From Cobetia sp. cqz5-12 (GTDB lineage: Bacteria > Pseudomonadota > Gammaproteobacteria > Pseudomonadales > Halomonadaceae): a DNA stretch of 64,000 nucleotides. Positions within the stretch are counted from its first letter, which is position 1; every line of letters starts with the position of its first letter. Under the pieces are notes generated by a model. That model had not been told where the DNA came from, did no database searches, and saw only the letters and a program-made list of their open reading frames with translations. A program made the position numbers and the translations under genes. The DNA is taken from positions 1,178,001 to 1,242,000 of the forward strand of contig NZ_CP044522.1 in the NCBI RefSeq assembly GCF_016495405.1. Direction: 5' to 3'. Below, piece after piece: positions 44,662-55,811 of this stretch.

Positions 44662-46410
44662 ATGCCCGATGCCCACCTGCCCCTGAACGATACGCCGGTC
44701 GCGGCCGTGAATGCCTGGCTCGCCGCCTGGTTGTCCCGCGAGGAGGGCGGCGAGCGGCGCGCGCTGCCATGGACGCGTCTACTGGCCGCGATCATGCAGC
44801 AGCTGCCCGGTGAGGCGGCGACCCTGATGCGCTACCTGCCCGAGCGTGACGAGCTGTTGCCACTGGCCACCTACGGCCTGCCTGCCGAGGTGCGCGGGCG
44901 ACGCTTCGCGCTGGCGGAGCATCCGCGGCTCAAGGCGATCGCCGAGCACACGGGAGTGCATCGTTTCGCATTGGACAGCGATCTGCCGGACCCCTTCGAT
45001 GGCCTGCTGGGGGACGTGCATGGGTCGGATCTGCTGGTGCATGACTGCGCCGGTATCGCGTTGCGTGAGGGCGATACCCTGCTGGGAGTGATGACCTTCG
45101 ACGCACTGACGCCGGGGGTGCTGGCCCCGCTGGAATCGCTGTGCGCCTTTGCGAGCACCGACGAGCTGACACTGCCGCTTAAGGAGTTGCAGGCCTGGTT
45201 GTCACTCCCCGCGCATTGTCTGTCGCTGTCACTGCGACAGGAGTGGGTCGCGGGGGCCTCGGCCGGCAGGTCGGGGCTTTCGGCACCGACGGTCGTGCCC
45301 CCGACAGGTATGGCATCACAGAGCGCTATGGCCTGCCCGCAACGTGGCCCGGCGATGGCCAGGCTCGAGGCGCAGCTGGAGGCGGTCGCCGATACCGAGA
45401 TGACGGTGCTGGTGCAGGGCGAGACCGGTGTGGGCAAGGAGGGCGTGGTCCAGCGGCTGCACGACGCTTCCCCGCGGGCAGGGCGGCCGCTGGTGCGCAT
45501 CAACTGCGCCGCCTTGTCGCCGGAGCTGGTCGAGAGTGCGCTGTTCGGTCATCGGCGTGGCGCCTTCTCGGGCGCGACCCATGATCACCGTGGCCACTTC
45601 GTGATGGCGGATGGTGGCACCCTGCTGCTGGATGAGATCGGCGAGCTGCCACTGGCGCTGCAAGCCAAGTTGCTGCGGGTGTTGCAGGAAGGCGAGCTGC
45701 AGCCGCTGGGTAGCGATCGCGTGGTCAGGGTCGATGTGCGTGTCATCGCGGCCACCAATCGCGATCTCGAGGCGGAGGTCGCCGCCGGGCATTTCCGTGA
45801 AGACCTCTATCACCGTCTGAGCGTCTATCCGCTCAGGGTGCCGCCGCTGCGTGAGCGCGGGCGTGCGGATCTGCTGGCGCTGGCCGGCACCTTCCTTGAA
45901 CACAATCGCACGCGCCTCGGGCTGGGCAATCTGCGCCTGACGCCGGCGGCGGAGCGCCAGCTGTGCGAGTACCCCTGGCCCGGCAACGTGCGTGAGCTGG
46001 AGCATTGCATCAGCCGCGCCGCGCTGCATGCCCGGCTCGCGCATGGCGCCCACTCGACTCGTCTGCGCGCCGATGGGCGCCAGCTGGTGGTGATCACGCC
46101 GGAACTGCTGGGCCTTGAGGTCAATGGCGAGGTGTCACTCGAGCGGGCCGTCAGCGCGGTGCAGGAGATTCAGGGCGCGCAGGTGGGGCATGGCACGATT
46201 CAGTCGGGGAGAGCGAACCCGGCACAGCGTCATGTCCTGCAGGACATCGATGAAGCGCTGGGACTGCGCGATGCCACCGAGGCGTTTCAGCGCGAGCACA
46301 TCTCGCGAGTCTGGCTGGCGAGTGATCGCAACTGGGCAGAGGCCGCGCGCAGGCTCAAGGTCGATCGCGGCAATCTTTACCGACAGGCGCAGCGTCTGGG
46401 AATTGTCTGA
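44662..46410 (+). CDS. norR: NO-responsive sigma-54 activator NorR/FhpR
   Basis: The 582-aa protein has an N-terminal GAF domain (about 20-190, expected to hold the NO-sensing non-heme iron), an AAA+ domain (Walker A GETGVGKE near 253, Walker B LLLDEIGEL near 324, arginine-finger region RERGRADL) and a C-terminal Fis-type HTH (EAARRLKVDRGNLYRQAQRLG). The sigma-54 contact loop reads GAFSGA (300-305) instead of GAFTGA. The start at 44662 (AAGGAT upstream) is preferred because upstream ATGs near 44608 lie inside the operator sites. It is divergent from its target hmp. Confidence 0.95.
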   Translation: MPDAHLPLNDTPVAAVNAWLAAWLSREEGGERRALPWTRLLAAIMQQLPGEAATLMRYLPERDELLPLATYGLPAEVRGRRFALAEHPRLKAIAEHTGVHRFALDSDLPDPFDGLLGDVHGSDLLVHDCAGIALREGDTLLGVMTFDALTPGVLAPLESLCAFASTDELTLPLKELQAWLSLPAHCLSLSLRQEWVAGASAGRSGLSAPTVVPPTGMASQSAMACPQRGPAMARLEAQLEAVADTEMTVLVQGETGVGKEGVVQRLHDASPRAGRPLVRINCAALSPELVESALFGHRRGAFSGATHDHRGHFVMADGGTLLLDEIGELPLALQAKLLRVLQEGELQPLGSDRVVRVDVRVIAATNRDLEAEVAAGHFREDLYHRLSVYPLRVPPLRERGRADLLALAGTFLEHNRTRLGLGNLRLTPAAERQLCEYPWPGNVRELEHCISRAALHARLAHGAHSTRLRADGRQLVVITPELLGLEVNGEVSLERAVSAVQEIQGAQVGHGTIQSGRANPAQRHVLQDIDEALGLRDATEAFQREHISRVWLASDRNWAEAARRLKVDRGNLYRQAQRLGIV

Positions 46411-46425
46411 GACGCGAGAGCCGAA

Positions 46426-46454
46426 GACGGCGGTGCTCGATGAGCGCCGCCGTC
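46426..46454. terminator. Stem-loop between norR and cmoB
   Basis: A 13-bp stem (one G-U pair) with a 3-nt loop lies between convergent genes. No T-tract. Confidence 0.55.
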
Positions 46455-46507
46455 GTGTGTCGTCTGCCCTAGCGCAGACACCGCTGGGAGAGAAGGCGCT
46501 GCGCAGT

Positions 46508-47536
46508 TCAGGCGCGAGTGGCGATCAGCACCGCACGCCGCGGCGCCGGATGGCCTTCGCGGGTCAGGCTCGCGTCATTGGGATCGAGGAAGTCGCTCAG
46601 CGAGTGGTAGGTCATCCAGTCGGTGGCACGCTGCTCGTCCAGGGTGGTCACGGCTTCATCGACGATGCGCACGTCCTTGAAGCCGGCGCGCTCGCACCAG
46701 TGGGCCAGCGCCTGGGAGGAGGGCAGGAAGTAGACGTTGGGCATCGCGGCATAGCGTTCGCCGGGCATCAGCACCGTCGTCACGTCACCTTCCACCACCA
46801 GGGTTTCCAGCACCAGCTCGCCGCCGGGGCGCAGGGTGTCGCGCAGCTGGAAGAGGTGGTCCATCGGCGAGGGACGATGATAGAGCACGCCCATCGAGAA
46901 GACGGTATCGAAGGCGGTCATCTTCGCCGGCACATCCTCGATACCCACCGGCAGGAAGTGCAGGTTGCGGCCCTGGGGGTGATCCGCGCCGATGAAGTGG
47001 CGTACGGCATGGAACTGGCAGTAGAAGCGCGGCGAAGGGTCGATCACCAGCGTGAAGGCCGCGCCTGCACCGACCATGCGCCAGCCGTGGTAGCCATTGC
47101 CGCCGCCGACATCCAGCACGCGGCGATGGGTGAGATCCGACAGGTGCGGCGCGATACGCTGCCACTTCCAGTCGGAGCGCCATTCGGTGTCGATATGGAT
47201 CTCGTCGAGCTGATAGGGGCCCTTGCGCCACGGCATCATCGCGCGCAGCAGGTTCTCGCTCTGGCGCAGCTGGCTGCTATTCAGGCCAGTCGGAAAGAGT
47301 GCACCGACCCGGTCGGCATCCAGCTGTACATCGCGCTCGGCGGGCAGGGTGGGCAGCTTTTCCAGCGCGCCATGCCAGGCCTTCAGATCAGCATGACGCT
47401 TGCGGTCCAGGCCATTGGCCAGCTGTTCAGGCAGGGCGCTCAGCCAGCGGGCGAAGCCATCGCCGACGGCGCCTGGCTCACAGGCAAGCTCGGTGAAGGC
47501 GCGGTAAAGGTCGCGGTCATACGGGGAAATGCTCAT
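46508..47536 (-). CDS. cmoB: tRNA U34 carboxymethyltransferase
   Basis: CmoB (342 aa) transfers the carboxymethyl group from carboxy-SAM to 5-hydroxyuridine 34 in tRNA, producing cmo5U. The MPWRKGPYQLDEIHIDTEWRSD-type stretch, SAM motif VLDVGGGNGYHGWRM and MGVLYHRPSPMDHL are characteristic. Length is near E. coli (323). It starts 31 nt after the cmoA stop, so cmoA-cmoB form an operon on the minus strand. Confidence 0.97.
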   Translation of the reverse strand: MSISPYDRDLYRAFTELACEPGAVGDGFARWLSALPEQLANGLDRKRHADLKAWHGALEKLPTLPAERDVQLDADRVGALFPTGLNSSQLRQSENLLRAMMPWRKGPYQLDEIHIDTEWRSDWKWQRIAPHLSDLTHRRVLDVGGGNGYHGWRMVGAGAAFTLVIDPSPRFYCQFHAVRHFIGADHPQGRNLHFLPVGIEDVPAKMTAFDTVFSMGVLYHRPSPMDHLFQLRDTLRPGGELVLETLVVEGDVTTVLMPGERYAAMPNVYFLPSSQALAHWCERAGFKDVRIVDEAVTTLDEQRATDWMTYHSLSDFLDPNDASLTREGHPAPRRAVLIATRA

Positions 47537-47567
47537 GCGCTGGGTCGGGTCCGTGCTGGCGTAGCGG

Positions 47568-48314
47568 TCATTCGGCGGCTTTGAAGGCGACCATCGAAGC
47601 GAAGTTCAGGTATTGCAGCCAGGTATGGCTGCGCGCGAAACCGGCGCGCGACAGGCGAGCATGATGCGTGTCGAGGCTGTCGGGCTTCATCACGTCCTCA
47701 AGGGCCTCGCGTTTCTGGGAGATTTCCAGATCGGAGTAGCCATTGGCACGCTTGAAGTCATGATACCGTTCGATCAGCCAGGCATTCTCGACCGGGTCAT
47801 CGCTGATGATCTTCTCGGACAGGATCAACACGCCACCGGGCTCCAGCGCCGCGAACAGCTTGTCGATCACGGCATCGCGATCTTCTGGCGGCAGGAACTG
47901 CAGCGTGAAGTTGACCACGATCATGCCGGCTGGCTGGTAGTCGAGGGTGCGAATGTCTGCCTGGCTGACCGTGATGCGATGCGCCGGGAAGGCGTCGGCC
48001 AGCTCACGACTGGCGCGCTCGACCATCGGTGCCGACAGGTCGACGGCTTCGATCTCGATATCCTCGGGCGCCATCTCGCGGGCCAGCGCCATGCTGGCAG
48101 CACCGAGTGAGCAGCCCAGGTCATAGACCCGCGCCCCGGGGCGCAGGTGAGCGCGGGCCATCAGGCCCAGCATGGCGATGATCTGACCGTACCCCGGCAC
48201 CGAGCGGCGCAGCATGTCCGGAAAGCAGCTGACGACCTGCTCGTCGAAGGAGAAGCTGGCGACACGGTCAAGGGGTGTCGTAAATATCGCGTCACGGTAA
48301 GATGCATCACTCAT
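47568..48314 (-). CDS. cmoA: Carboxy-S-adenosyl-L-methionine synthase
   Basis: CmoA (248 aa) turns SAM and prephenate into carboxy-SAM, the donor used by CmoB. FDEQVVSCFPDMLRRSVPGY, VYDLGCSLGAASMAL, NFTLQFLPPEDR and HDFKRANGYSDLEISQKREAL are CmoA hallmarks. Length matches the family. It is divergent from pgi, with about 200 bp between the starts. Confidence 0.97.
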   Translation of the reverse strand: MSDASYRDAIFTTPLDRVASFSFDEQVVSCFPDMLRRSVPGYGQIIAMLGLMARAHLRPGARVYDLGCSLGAASMALAREMAPEDIEIEAVDLSAPMVERASRELADAFPAHRITVSQADIRTLDYQPAGMIVVNFTLQFLPPEDRDAVIDKLFAALEPGGVLILSEKIISDDPVENAWLIERYHDFKRANGYSDLEISQKREALEDVMKPDSLDTHHARLSRAGFARSHTWLQYLNFASMVAFKAAE

Positions 48315-48518
48315 GGATCAAGGCTTCATCGGGCAGTGGGCCAGGGCGACATGCCTGTGGCCGAGGACCGGCCGGGCAGAGCGCCCCGTCGGGCCCGCCA
48401 TTCTACGCATTCGGCGCCCGTGACGCACCCGTCACGGCTGGCGGGTGAGGCCTCCATCAATCGATTTCAGGCCGGGCCATGCAGGGCCGGTCATTACACT
48501 TCAAGGAGAGAGGTGGCC

Positions 48519-50222
48519 ATGTCCACTCAATCAGCGGCACGTTCTGCGCGTCGTAATACCCAGGCCTGGCAGGCTCTCGCGCGCCATCATCAAGAGCAGA
48601 TGGCTGATGTGCATCTGAAGGACCTGTTCGCCGAGGATGCGGCGCAAGGGCGTGACCGAGTGGCGACCTTCACGCGCTCTGCCGCGGGACTGCGTCTGGA
48701 TCTCTCCAAGCAGCGCCTCAAGGGCGAGACCCTGGAGCTGCTGCTGGATCTGGCGCGCGAAACCGGTGTCGAGCAGGGCATCAAGCGCCTGCTGGCCGGT
48801 GAGCATGTCAATCGCTCCGAAGACCGTCCGGCGCTGCACGCCGCGCTGCGTCTGCCGCGCTCCGCCAGCCTCGAGGTGGACGGCGAGGATATCGTGCCGG
48901 CCATCCACGAGAGCCTCGAGCACCTGGCCGAGATGGTCGACACCTTCCATAGCGGCCAGTGGCGCGGCGCTACCGGCAAGCCGATCACCGATGTGGTCAA
49001 CCTCGGGGTCGGTGGCTCGGACCTCGGCCCGTTGATGGTCTCCAGCGCCCTGAGCGATTGCCGTCCCAAGGACATCCACGAGATCGGCGTGCACTTCGCC
49101 TCGACCATGGATGGCTCTCAGCTGGCGGATTATCTGGAATCCTTCAGCCCGGAAACCACGCTGTTCATCCTGTCCTCCAAGTCATTCTCGACCATCGACA
49201 CGCTGTCCAATGCCCGCACCGCGCGCGACTGGCTCAAATCACGCCTCGACCCGGAAGGGCGCCTGGAAGCGCTGATCAACCGTCAGCACTTCATCGGCGC
49301 TTCCGCCAAGCCGGAGAAGATGACCGAATGGGGCATCGCGCCGGAACATCAGCTGCTGTTCTGGGATTGGGTCGGCGGCCGCTATTCGCTGTGGGGCACC
49401 ATCGGTCTGCCCATCGCGCTCAATGTCGGCATGGACAACTTCCGTCGCCTGCTGGCCGGGGCGCATGAGCTGGATGAGCACTTCCGCACCGCGCCGCTGG
49501 AAGACAACCTGCCGGTGCTGCTGGCGCTGGCGGGTATCTGGAACAATAACTTCCTCGATATCCGCGCCCACTCCATCCTGCCCTACGACGGTCGCCTGGA
49601 ATACTTCGCAAGCTACCTCGAGCAGCTGGAGATGGAATCCAACGGCAAGTCAGTGACCAACGATGGTGAGATGATCGACTACTCGACCTGTCCGGTGCTG
49701 TGGGGCCAGCTGGGGCCGAACGCCCAGCATGCCTTCTATCAGCTGCTGCACCAGGGCACCCAGGCGGTCGAGTGTGACTTCATCGCGCCGATGTGCCGTT
49801 ATGACCATGTCGAGGACGCCGAGACACGCGCTCACCTCAAGGCGCAGCACCGCCTCACGCTGGCCAACTGCTTCGCCCAGTCACGTGTGCTGATGCTGGG
49901 TGATGACGCCATCCCCGGTGATGAGGCGCAGCCGAACCACAAGCGCTACCGTGGCAATCAGCCGTCGACCACGCTGCTGCTGGAAACACTGACACCGGAA
50001 ACCCTGGGTGCGTTGATTGCGCTCTACGAGCAGAAGGTCTTCGTGCAGGCCACCATCTGGGATATCAATCCGTTCGATCAGTGGGGCGTGGAGCTGGGCA
50101 AGCAGATCGCCACCGCCACCGAAGCGACCATGACCAGCGGCGAAGGCTTCGAGACGCTGGACGCCTCCAGCCGTGCGCTGATCGAAGCGGTGTGGGCAGC
50201 CCAGGATCAGGACCCGCGTTGA
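48519..50222 (+). CDS. pgi: Glucose-6-phosphate isomerase
   Basis: Pgi (567 aa) interconverts glucose 6-phosphate and fructose 6-phosphate. LGVGGSDLGPLM, SSKSFSTIDTLSNA, FWDWVGGRYSLWG and the C-terminal DINPFDQWGVELGK motif match PGI signatures 1 and 2. It is slightly longer than E. coli (549 aa). The start at 48519 has AAGGAG; codons further upstream in frame lack homologous sequence. Confidence 0.98.
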   Translation: MSTQSAARSARRNTQAWQALARHHQEQMADVHLKDLFAEDAAQGRDRVATFTRSAAGLRLDLSKQRLKGETLELLLDLARETGVEQGIKRLLAGEHVNRSEDRPALHAALRLPRSASLEVDGEDIVPAIHESLEHLAEMVDTFHSGQWRGATGKPITDVVNLGVGGSDLGPLMVSSALSDCRPKDIHEIGVHFASTMDGSQLADYLESFSPETTLFILSSKSFSTIDTLSNARTARDWLKSRLDPEGRLEALINRQHFIGASAKPEKMTEWGIAPEHQLLFWDWVGGRYSLWGTIGLPIALNVGMDNFRRLLAGAHELDEHFRTAPLEDNLPVLLALAGIWNNNFLDIRAHSILPYDGRLEYFASYLEQLEMESNGKSVTNDGEMIDYSTCPVLWGQLGPNAQHAFYQLLHQGTQAVECDFIAPMCRYDHVEDAETRAHLKAQHRLTLANCFAQSRVLMLGDDAIPGDEAQPNHKRYRGNQPSTTLLLETLTPETLGALIALYEQKVFVQATIWDINPFDQWGVELGKQIATATEATMTSGEGFETLDASSRALIEAVWAAQDQDPR

Positions 50223-50495
50223 GCCCACGGCGGATGTAAGCAAGGGTGTGAGTGAGAGAGTGTGTGAGGGCATGCTGCCATGCCAAGCAAGACGAGCGGC
50301 GGCGTCAGTCGTCGCTCTCTGTTGATTTATACAGTATTCTCGCTATCCTATAAGCGAATCAATCGTTTACACTAGACAGTACGACGCGGACCGTCGAAAA
50401 CCCCGCCTCCAGCGCATGAACGCTCGAGAGATACCCTGCCATCTTGAGGCGTGGGAGGGGAGGTGTCGCGGTCTGACGTGTTGTCGGGAGTGCTG

Positions 50496-51248
50496 ATGGC
50501 CAATTCCCCCTTTCCGTCAGATACGGCAGCGATGCACGCCACCGCGCCCGTCAAGGGTCTGCTGTACTTGCACGGCTTCAATTCGGCCAGCTGTTCGCCC
50601 AAGGCGCGCTTGATGCAGCGCGCGGCAGAGCAGTTCGGCCTGCCGTGCGTGATGCCGGACATCCCCCCGGAACCCGGCGCGGGTCAGGCGGCGGTCAACG
50701 CGGCCTATCTCACGTTGTGTGAGCGCCTGGCGCTGGACCCTGCAGACCCCGCCTGCGATGACGCCATCATGGTGATCGGCAGTTCCATGGGCGGCTTTCT
50801 GGCCACCTGGCTGGTCGCGCGTGAGGCTGCACGTCTCGAGGGACCGGCGGGTCCTTCCCAGAGCGTCTGGCGTCAGGGACCGCGCAGCGTGCTGATCAAT
50901 CCGGCAGTGCGTCCCGCGCGACTGGTCAGCGAATGGCTCGGCTCGGTGCATGCCAATCCCTATACCGGCGTGACGTTCACCGTCACCGAGGATTTCGGGC
51001 CCGGATTGCTCGCATTGGAAGCGGAGCCGGTCACGGCGCAGCGCACCCTGGTGCTGTTGGCGACGGCCGATGAGACATTGGATGTCAATGATGCCGCAGG
51101 GCTCTATCAGGGAAGTCGCTTGATCATCACGCCGGGTGGCGATCACGGCTTTGCGCAGCTGGCGGAATATCTGCCGGCGATCATGGCGCATGGCGGGCAC
51201 CGACTGGCCCCCGCCACCGCAGCGGCGATGCATGTCGCGCCGGACTAG
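50496..51248 (+). CDS. yqiA: YqiA-like esterase (alpha/beta hydrolase)
   Basis: A 250-aa hydrolase of the YqiA/UPF0227 family: LLYLHGFNSASCSPKA, nucleophile GSSMGG, acid region ATADETLD and GGDHGF histidine. E. coli YqiA has esterase activity and precedes parE, the same arrangement as here. It carries an insert near residues 120-130 and an extended C-terminus relative to E. coli (193 aa). The start ATG has GGGAG upstream. A possible promoter with TTGATT and AT-rich -10 candidates lies at about 50320-50365. Confidence 0.92.
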   Translation: MANSPFPSDTAAMHATAPVKGLLYLHGFNSASCSPKARLMQRAAEQFGLPCVMPDIPPEPGAGQAAVNAAYLTLCERLALDPADPACDDAIMVIGSSMGGFLATWLVAREAARLEGPAGPSQSVWRQGPRSVLINPAVRPARLVSEWLGSVHANPYTGVTFTVTEDFGPGLLALEAEPVTAQRTLVLLATADETLDVNDAAGLYQGSRLIITPGGDHGFAQLAEYLPAIMAHGGHRLAPATAAAMHVAPD

Positions 51249-51399
51249 CAGGTCACATGCGTGGTGCTTTCTGCCATGACACACCATGACCTGGCTGGAC
51301 ACGGCATCTCTTGGCACGACATGGCAGGGCGTTTGATGCTGAACGCCAGACGCCGGTCTCTCATTTTTCAGGAATCCGTTGTCCGTCTCGCGCACGTGA

Positions 51400-53328
<1,929 letters not shown>

Positions 53329-53332
53329 TCAT

Positions 53333-53384
53333 CGGTTGAGCTTTCACGGCCAGTTGAACTTCGAAAGCAGCTGAACTTCGAAAG
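53333..53384 (+). repeat. 17-18-bp tandem repeat between parE and parC
   Basis: Two close 17-bp copies of CAGTTGAACTTCGAAAG (53351 and 53368, one difference) follow a more divergent copy at 53333 (CGGTTGAGCTTTCACGG). They begin 5 bp after the parE stop. Confidence 0.85.
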
Positions 53385-53471
53385 CCAGACAAGCTGCGCG
53401 ACAGCATTCTTTCGGGAGCGCCACAGTCAGGCGCTCCCCGGTTTTACGCTCGTAATCAAGGTCAAGCGCCC

Positions 53472-55748
53472 ATGAGCATGGATATCCAGGTCGCGGAGGG
53501 TGACGTCGAACGTCTGGCCCTGCGTGACTACACCGAAAAGGCGTACCTCGACTACTCGATGTACGTGATTCTCGACCGCGCCCTGCCGCATGTCGGCGAT
53601 GGCATGAAGCCGGTGCAGCGCCGCATCGTCTACGCCATGCGCGAACTGTCCCTGACGGCCAACGCCAAGTACAAGAAGTCGGCGCGTACCGTCGGCGATG
53701 TGCTGGGCAAGTTCCACCCCCACGGCGACAGCGCCTGTTACGAGGCGATGGTGCTGATGGCGCAGCCGTTCAGCTATCGCTATCCGCTGGTGGATGGCCA
53801 GGGCAACTGGGGTAGCCAGGATGACCCCAAGTCCTTCGCGGCCATGCGTTACACCGAATCGCGGCTGTCGAAGTACTCCGAGGTGCTGCTGTCCGAGCTC
53901 TCCCAGGGCACCGTCGACTGGGTGCCCAATTTCGATGGCACCATGAACGAGCCCAAGGTGCTGCCGGCGCGTCTGCCCAATGTGCTGCTCAACGGCACCA
54001 CCGGCATCGCGGTGGGCATGGCGACCGACATTCCTCCGCACAACGTGCATGAAGTCGTGGCCGCCACCCGCCATCTGCTGCGTCATCCGGACTCAGACAG
54101 CGATCAGCTGATGGAGTACCTGCCGGCACCGGACTTCCCCACCGAGGCGGAGATCATCACGCCGCGCACCGACCTCGCCAAGCTCTACCGCACCGGTCGT
54201 GGCAGCGTGAAGATGCGCGCCCGCTATGTGCTGGAAGAAGGCGATATCGTGATCACGGCGCTGCCGTATCAGGTCTCCGGCGCCAAGGTGATCGAGCAGA
54301 TCGCCGCCCAGATGCAGGCCAAGAAGCTGCCGATGGTCGCGGACCTGCGTGATGAGTCCGACCACGAGAACCCGACGCGCCTGCTGATTCAGCCGCGCTC
54401 CAATCGAGTCGATATCGAAGGCCTGATGGCGCACCTGTTCGCCACCACGGACCTCGAGAAGAACGCGCGCGTCAACATGAACGTCATCGACCTCAAGGGG
54501 CGCCCGCGCGTGATGGCGCTGCACGAGATGCTGGCCGAGTGGCTGCGCTATCGTCGCGCCACCGTGCGTCGTCGCCTCGAGCATCGTCTGGCCAAGGTCG
54601 AGGACCGTCTGCATATCCTCGAGGGTCTGCTGACGGCTTACCTGAATCTCGACGAGGTGATTCGCATCATCCGCGAGGAGGAAGACCCCAAGGCCAGCCT
54701 GATCGAGACCTTCCAGCTTTCCGAGCGTCAGGCCGAGGCGATCCTCGAGCTGCGTCTGCGTCACCTGGCGCGTCTTGAAGAGATGAAGCTGCGGGGCGAG
54801 CAGGACGAGCTCAAGCGCGAGCGCAAGCACCTCAAGCATCTGCTGGGCAATGACGAGGCACTGACGGACCTGATCGACAGTGAGCTTGAGCAGGCCGCCA
54901 CCGACTTCGGTGATCCACGTCGCTCACCGCTGGTCGAGCGCGGCGAAGCCAAGGCGCTGTCGGAAGTCGAGCTGATGGGCGCCGACCCGATCACCGTCGC
55001 GCTGTCCGAGAAGGGCTGGATCCGTGCCGCCAAGGGGCATGATATCGATCCCGAAGGCCTGTCCTACAAGGCCGGCGACCGCTTCCATCTGGCGGCGCGC
55101 GGCAAGACCAATCAGCCGCTGGTGCTGCTGGATGACACCGGGCGTGCCTACACCCTGGCCGCGCACAATCTGCCCAGTGCACGCGGGCAGGGCGAACCGA
55201 TCACCGGGCGCATGAATCCGGCGGCGGGGGCGGCGATGGTCGGCCTGCTGCTTGATGCGCCCTCCGCGCGTTATCTGCTAGCCTCCGATGGCGGCTATGG
55301 CTTCGTGACCACACTCGAGCAGCTGACCGGCAAGAACAAGTCCGGCAAGGCGGCGCTGACCTTGCCGCGTGGCTGTGCGGTGCTGCCGCCGGTGGCGATC
55401 CCTGAGGTGCCTGAGTCAGCGCAGGGCGATGGGGCTGCGCTGGAAGTGGCAGTGGTGTCCAACGAAGGACGCCTGCTGGTCTTCCCGCTCGCCGAGCTGC
55501 CCGAGATGTCCAAGGGCAAGGGCAACAAGATGCTGTCAATTCCGGGTGAGCGCGCGGCCAACCGCGAAGAATTCGTGCGCTCGTTGGTGGTCTTGCCCGC
55601 CGGCGCGACCCTGGTGGTGCACGCCGGCAAGCGCAAGACGCTGCTCAAGGGTGCCGATCTCGACTATTACCGTGGCGAGCGTGGCCGTCGCGGCAGCAAA
55701 CTGCCCAAGGGCTTCCAGAAGGTCGATCGTCTGGCCGTCGACAGTTGA
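53472..55748 (+). CDS. parC: DNA topoisomerase IV subunit A
   Basis: ParC (758 aa) is the DNA-cleaving subunit. The catalytic tyrosine is Tyr127 in [10 protein letters not shown]. The quinolone-resistance region reads [13 protein letters not shown] with Ser87 and Glu91 (E. coli Ser80, Glu84), the susceptible type. A C-terminal beta-pinwheel domain is present ([17 protein letters not shown], then later blades). It is followed by serB after 63 bp. Confidence 0.98.
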   Translation: MSMDIQVAEGDVERLALRDYTEKAYLDYSMYVILDRALPHVGDGMKPVQRRIVYAMRELSLTANAKYKKSARTVGDVLGKFHPHGDSACYEAMVLMAQPFSYRYPLVDGQGNWGSQDDPKSFAAMRYTESRLSKYSEVLLSELSQGTVDWVPNFDGTMNEPKVLPARLPNVLLNGTTGIAVGMATDIPPHNVHEVVAATRHLLRHPDSDSDQLMEYLPAPDFPTEAEIITPRTDLAKLYRTGRGSVKMRARYVLEEGDIVITALPYQVSGAKVIEQIAAQMQAKKLPMVADLRDESDHENPTRLLIQPRSNRVDIEGLMAHLFATTDLEKNARVNMNVIDLKGRPRVMALHEMLAEWLRYRRATVRRRLEHRLAKVEDRLHILEGLLTAYLNLDEVIRIIREEEDPKASLIETFQLSERQAEAILELRLRHLARLEEMKLRGEQDELKRERKHLKHLLGNDEALTDLIDSELEQAATDFGDPRRSPLVERGEAKALSEVELMGADPITVALSEKGWIRAAKGHDIDPEGLSYKAGDRFHLAARGKTNQPLVLLDDTGRAYTLAAHNLPSARGQGEPITGRMNPAAGAAMVGLLLDAPSARYLLASDGGYGFVTTLEQLTGKNKSGKAALTLPRGCAVLPPVAIPEVPESAQGDGAALEVAVVSNEGRLLVFPLAELPEMSKGKGNKMLSIPGERAANREEFVRSLVVLPAGATLVVHAGKRKTLLKGADLDYYRGERGRRGSKLPKGFQKVDRLAVDS

Positions 55749-55811
55749 TCGGCAGCTGATACGCTCTGGAGACAACACCGTGATGTTCAATAGCTCAGGA
55801 ACGATTTTCCG

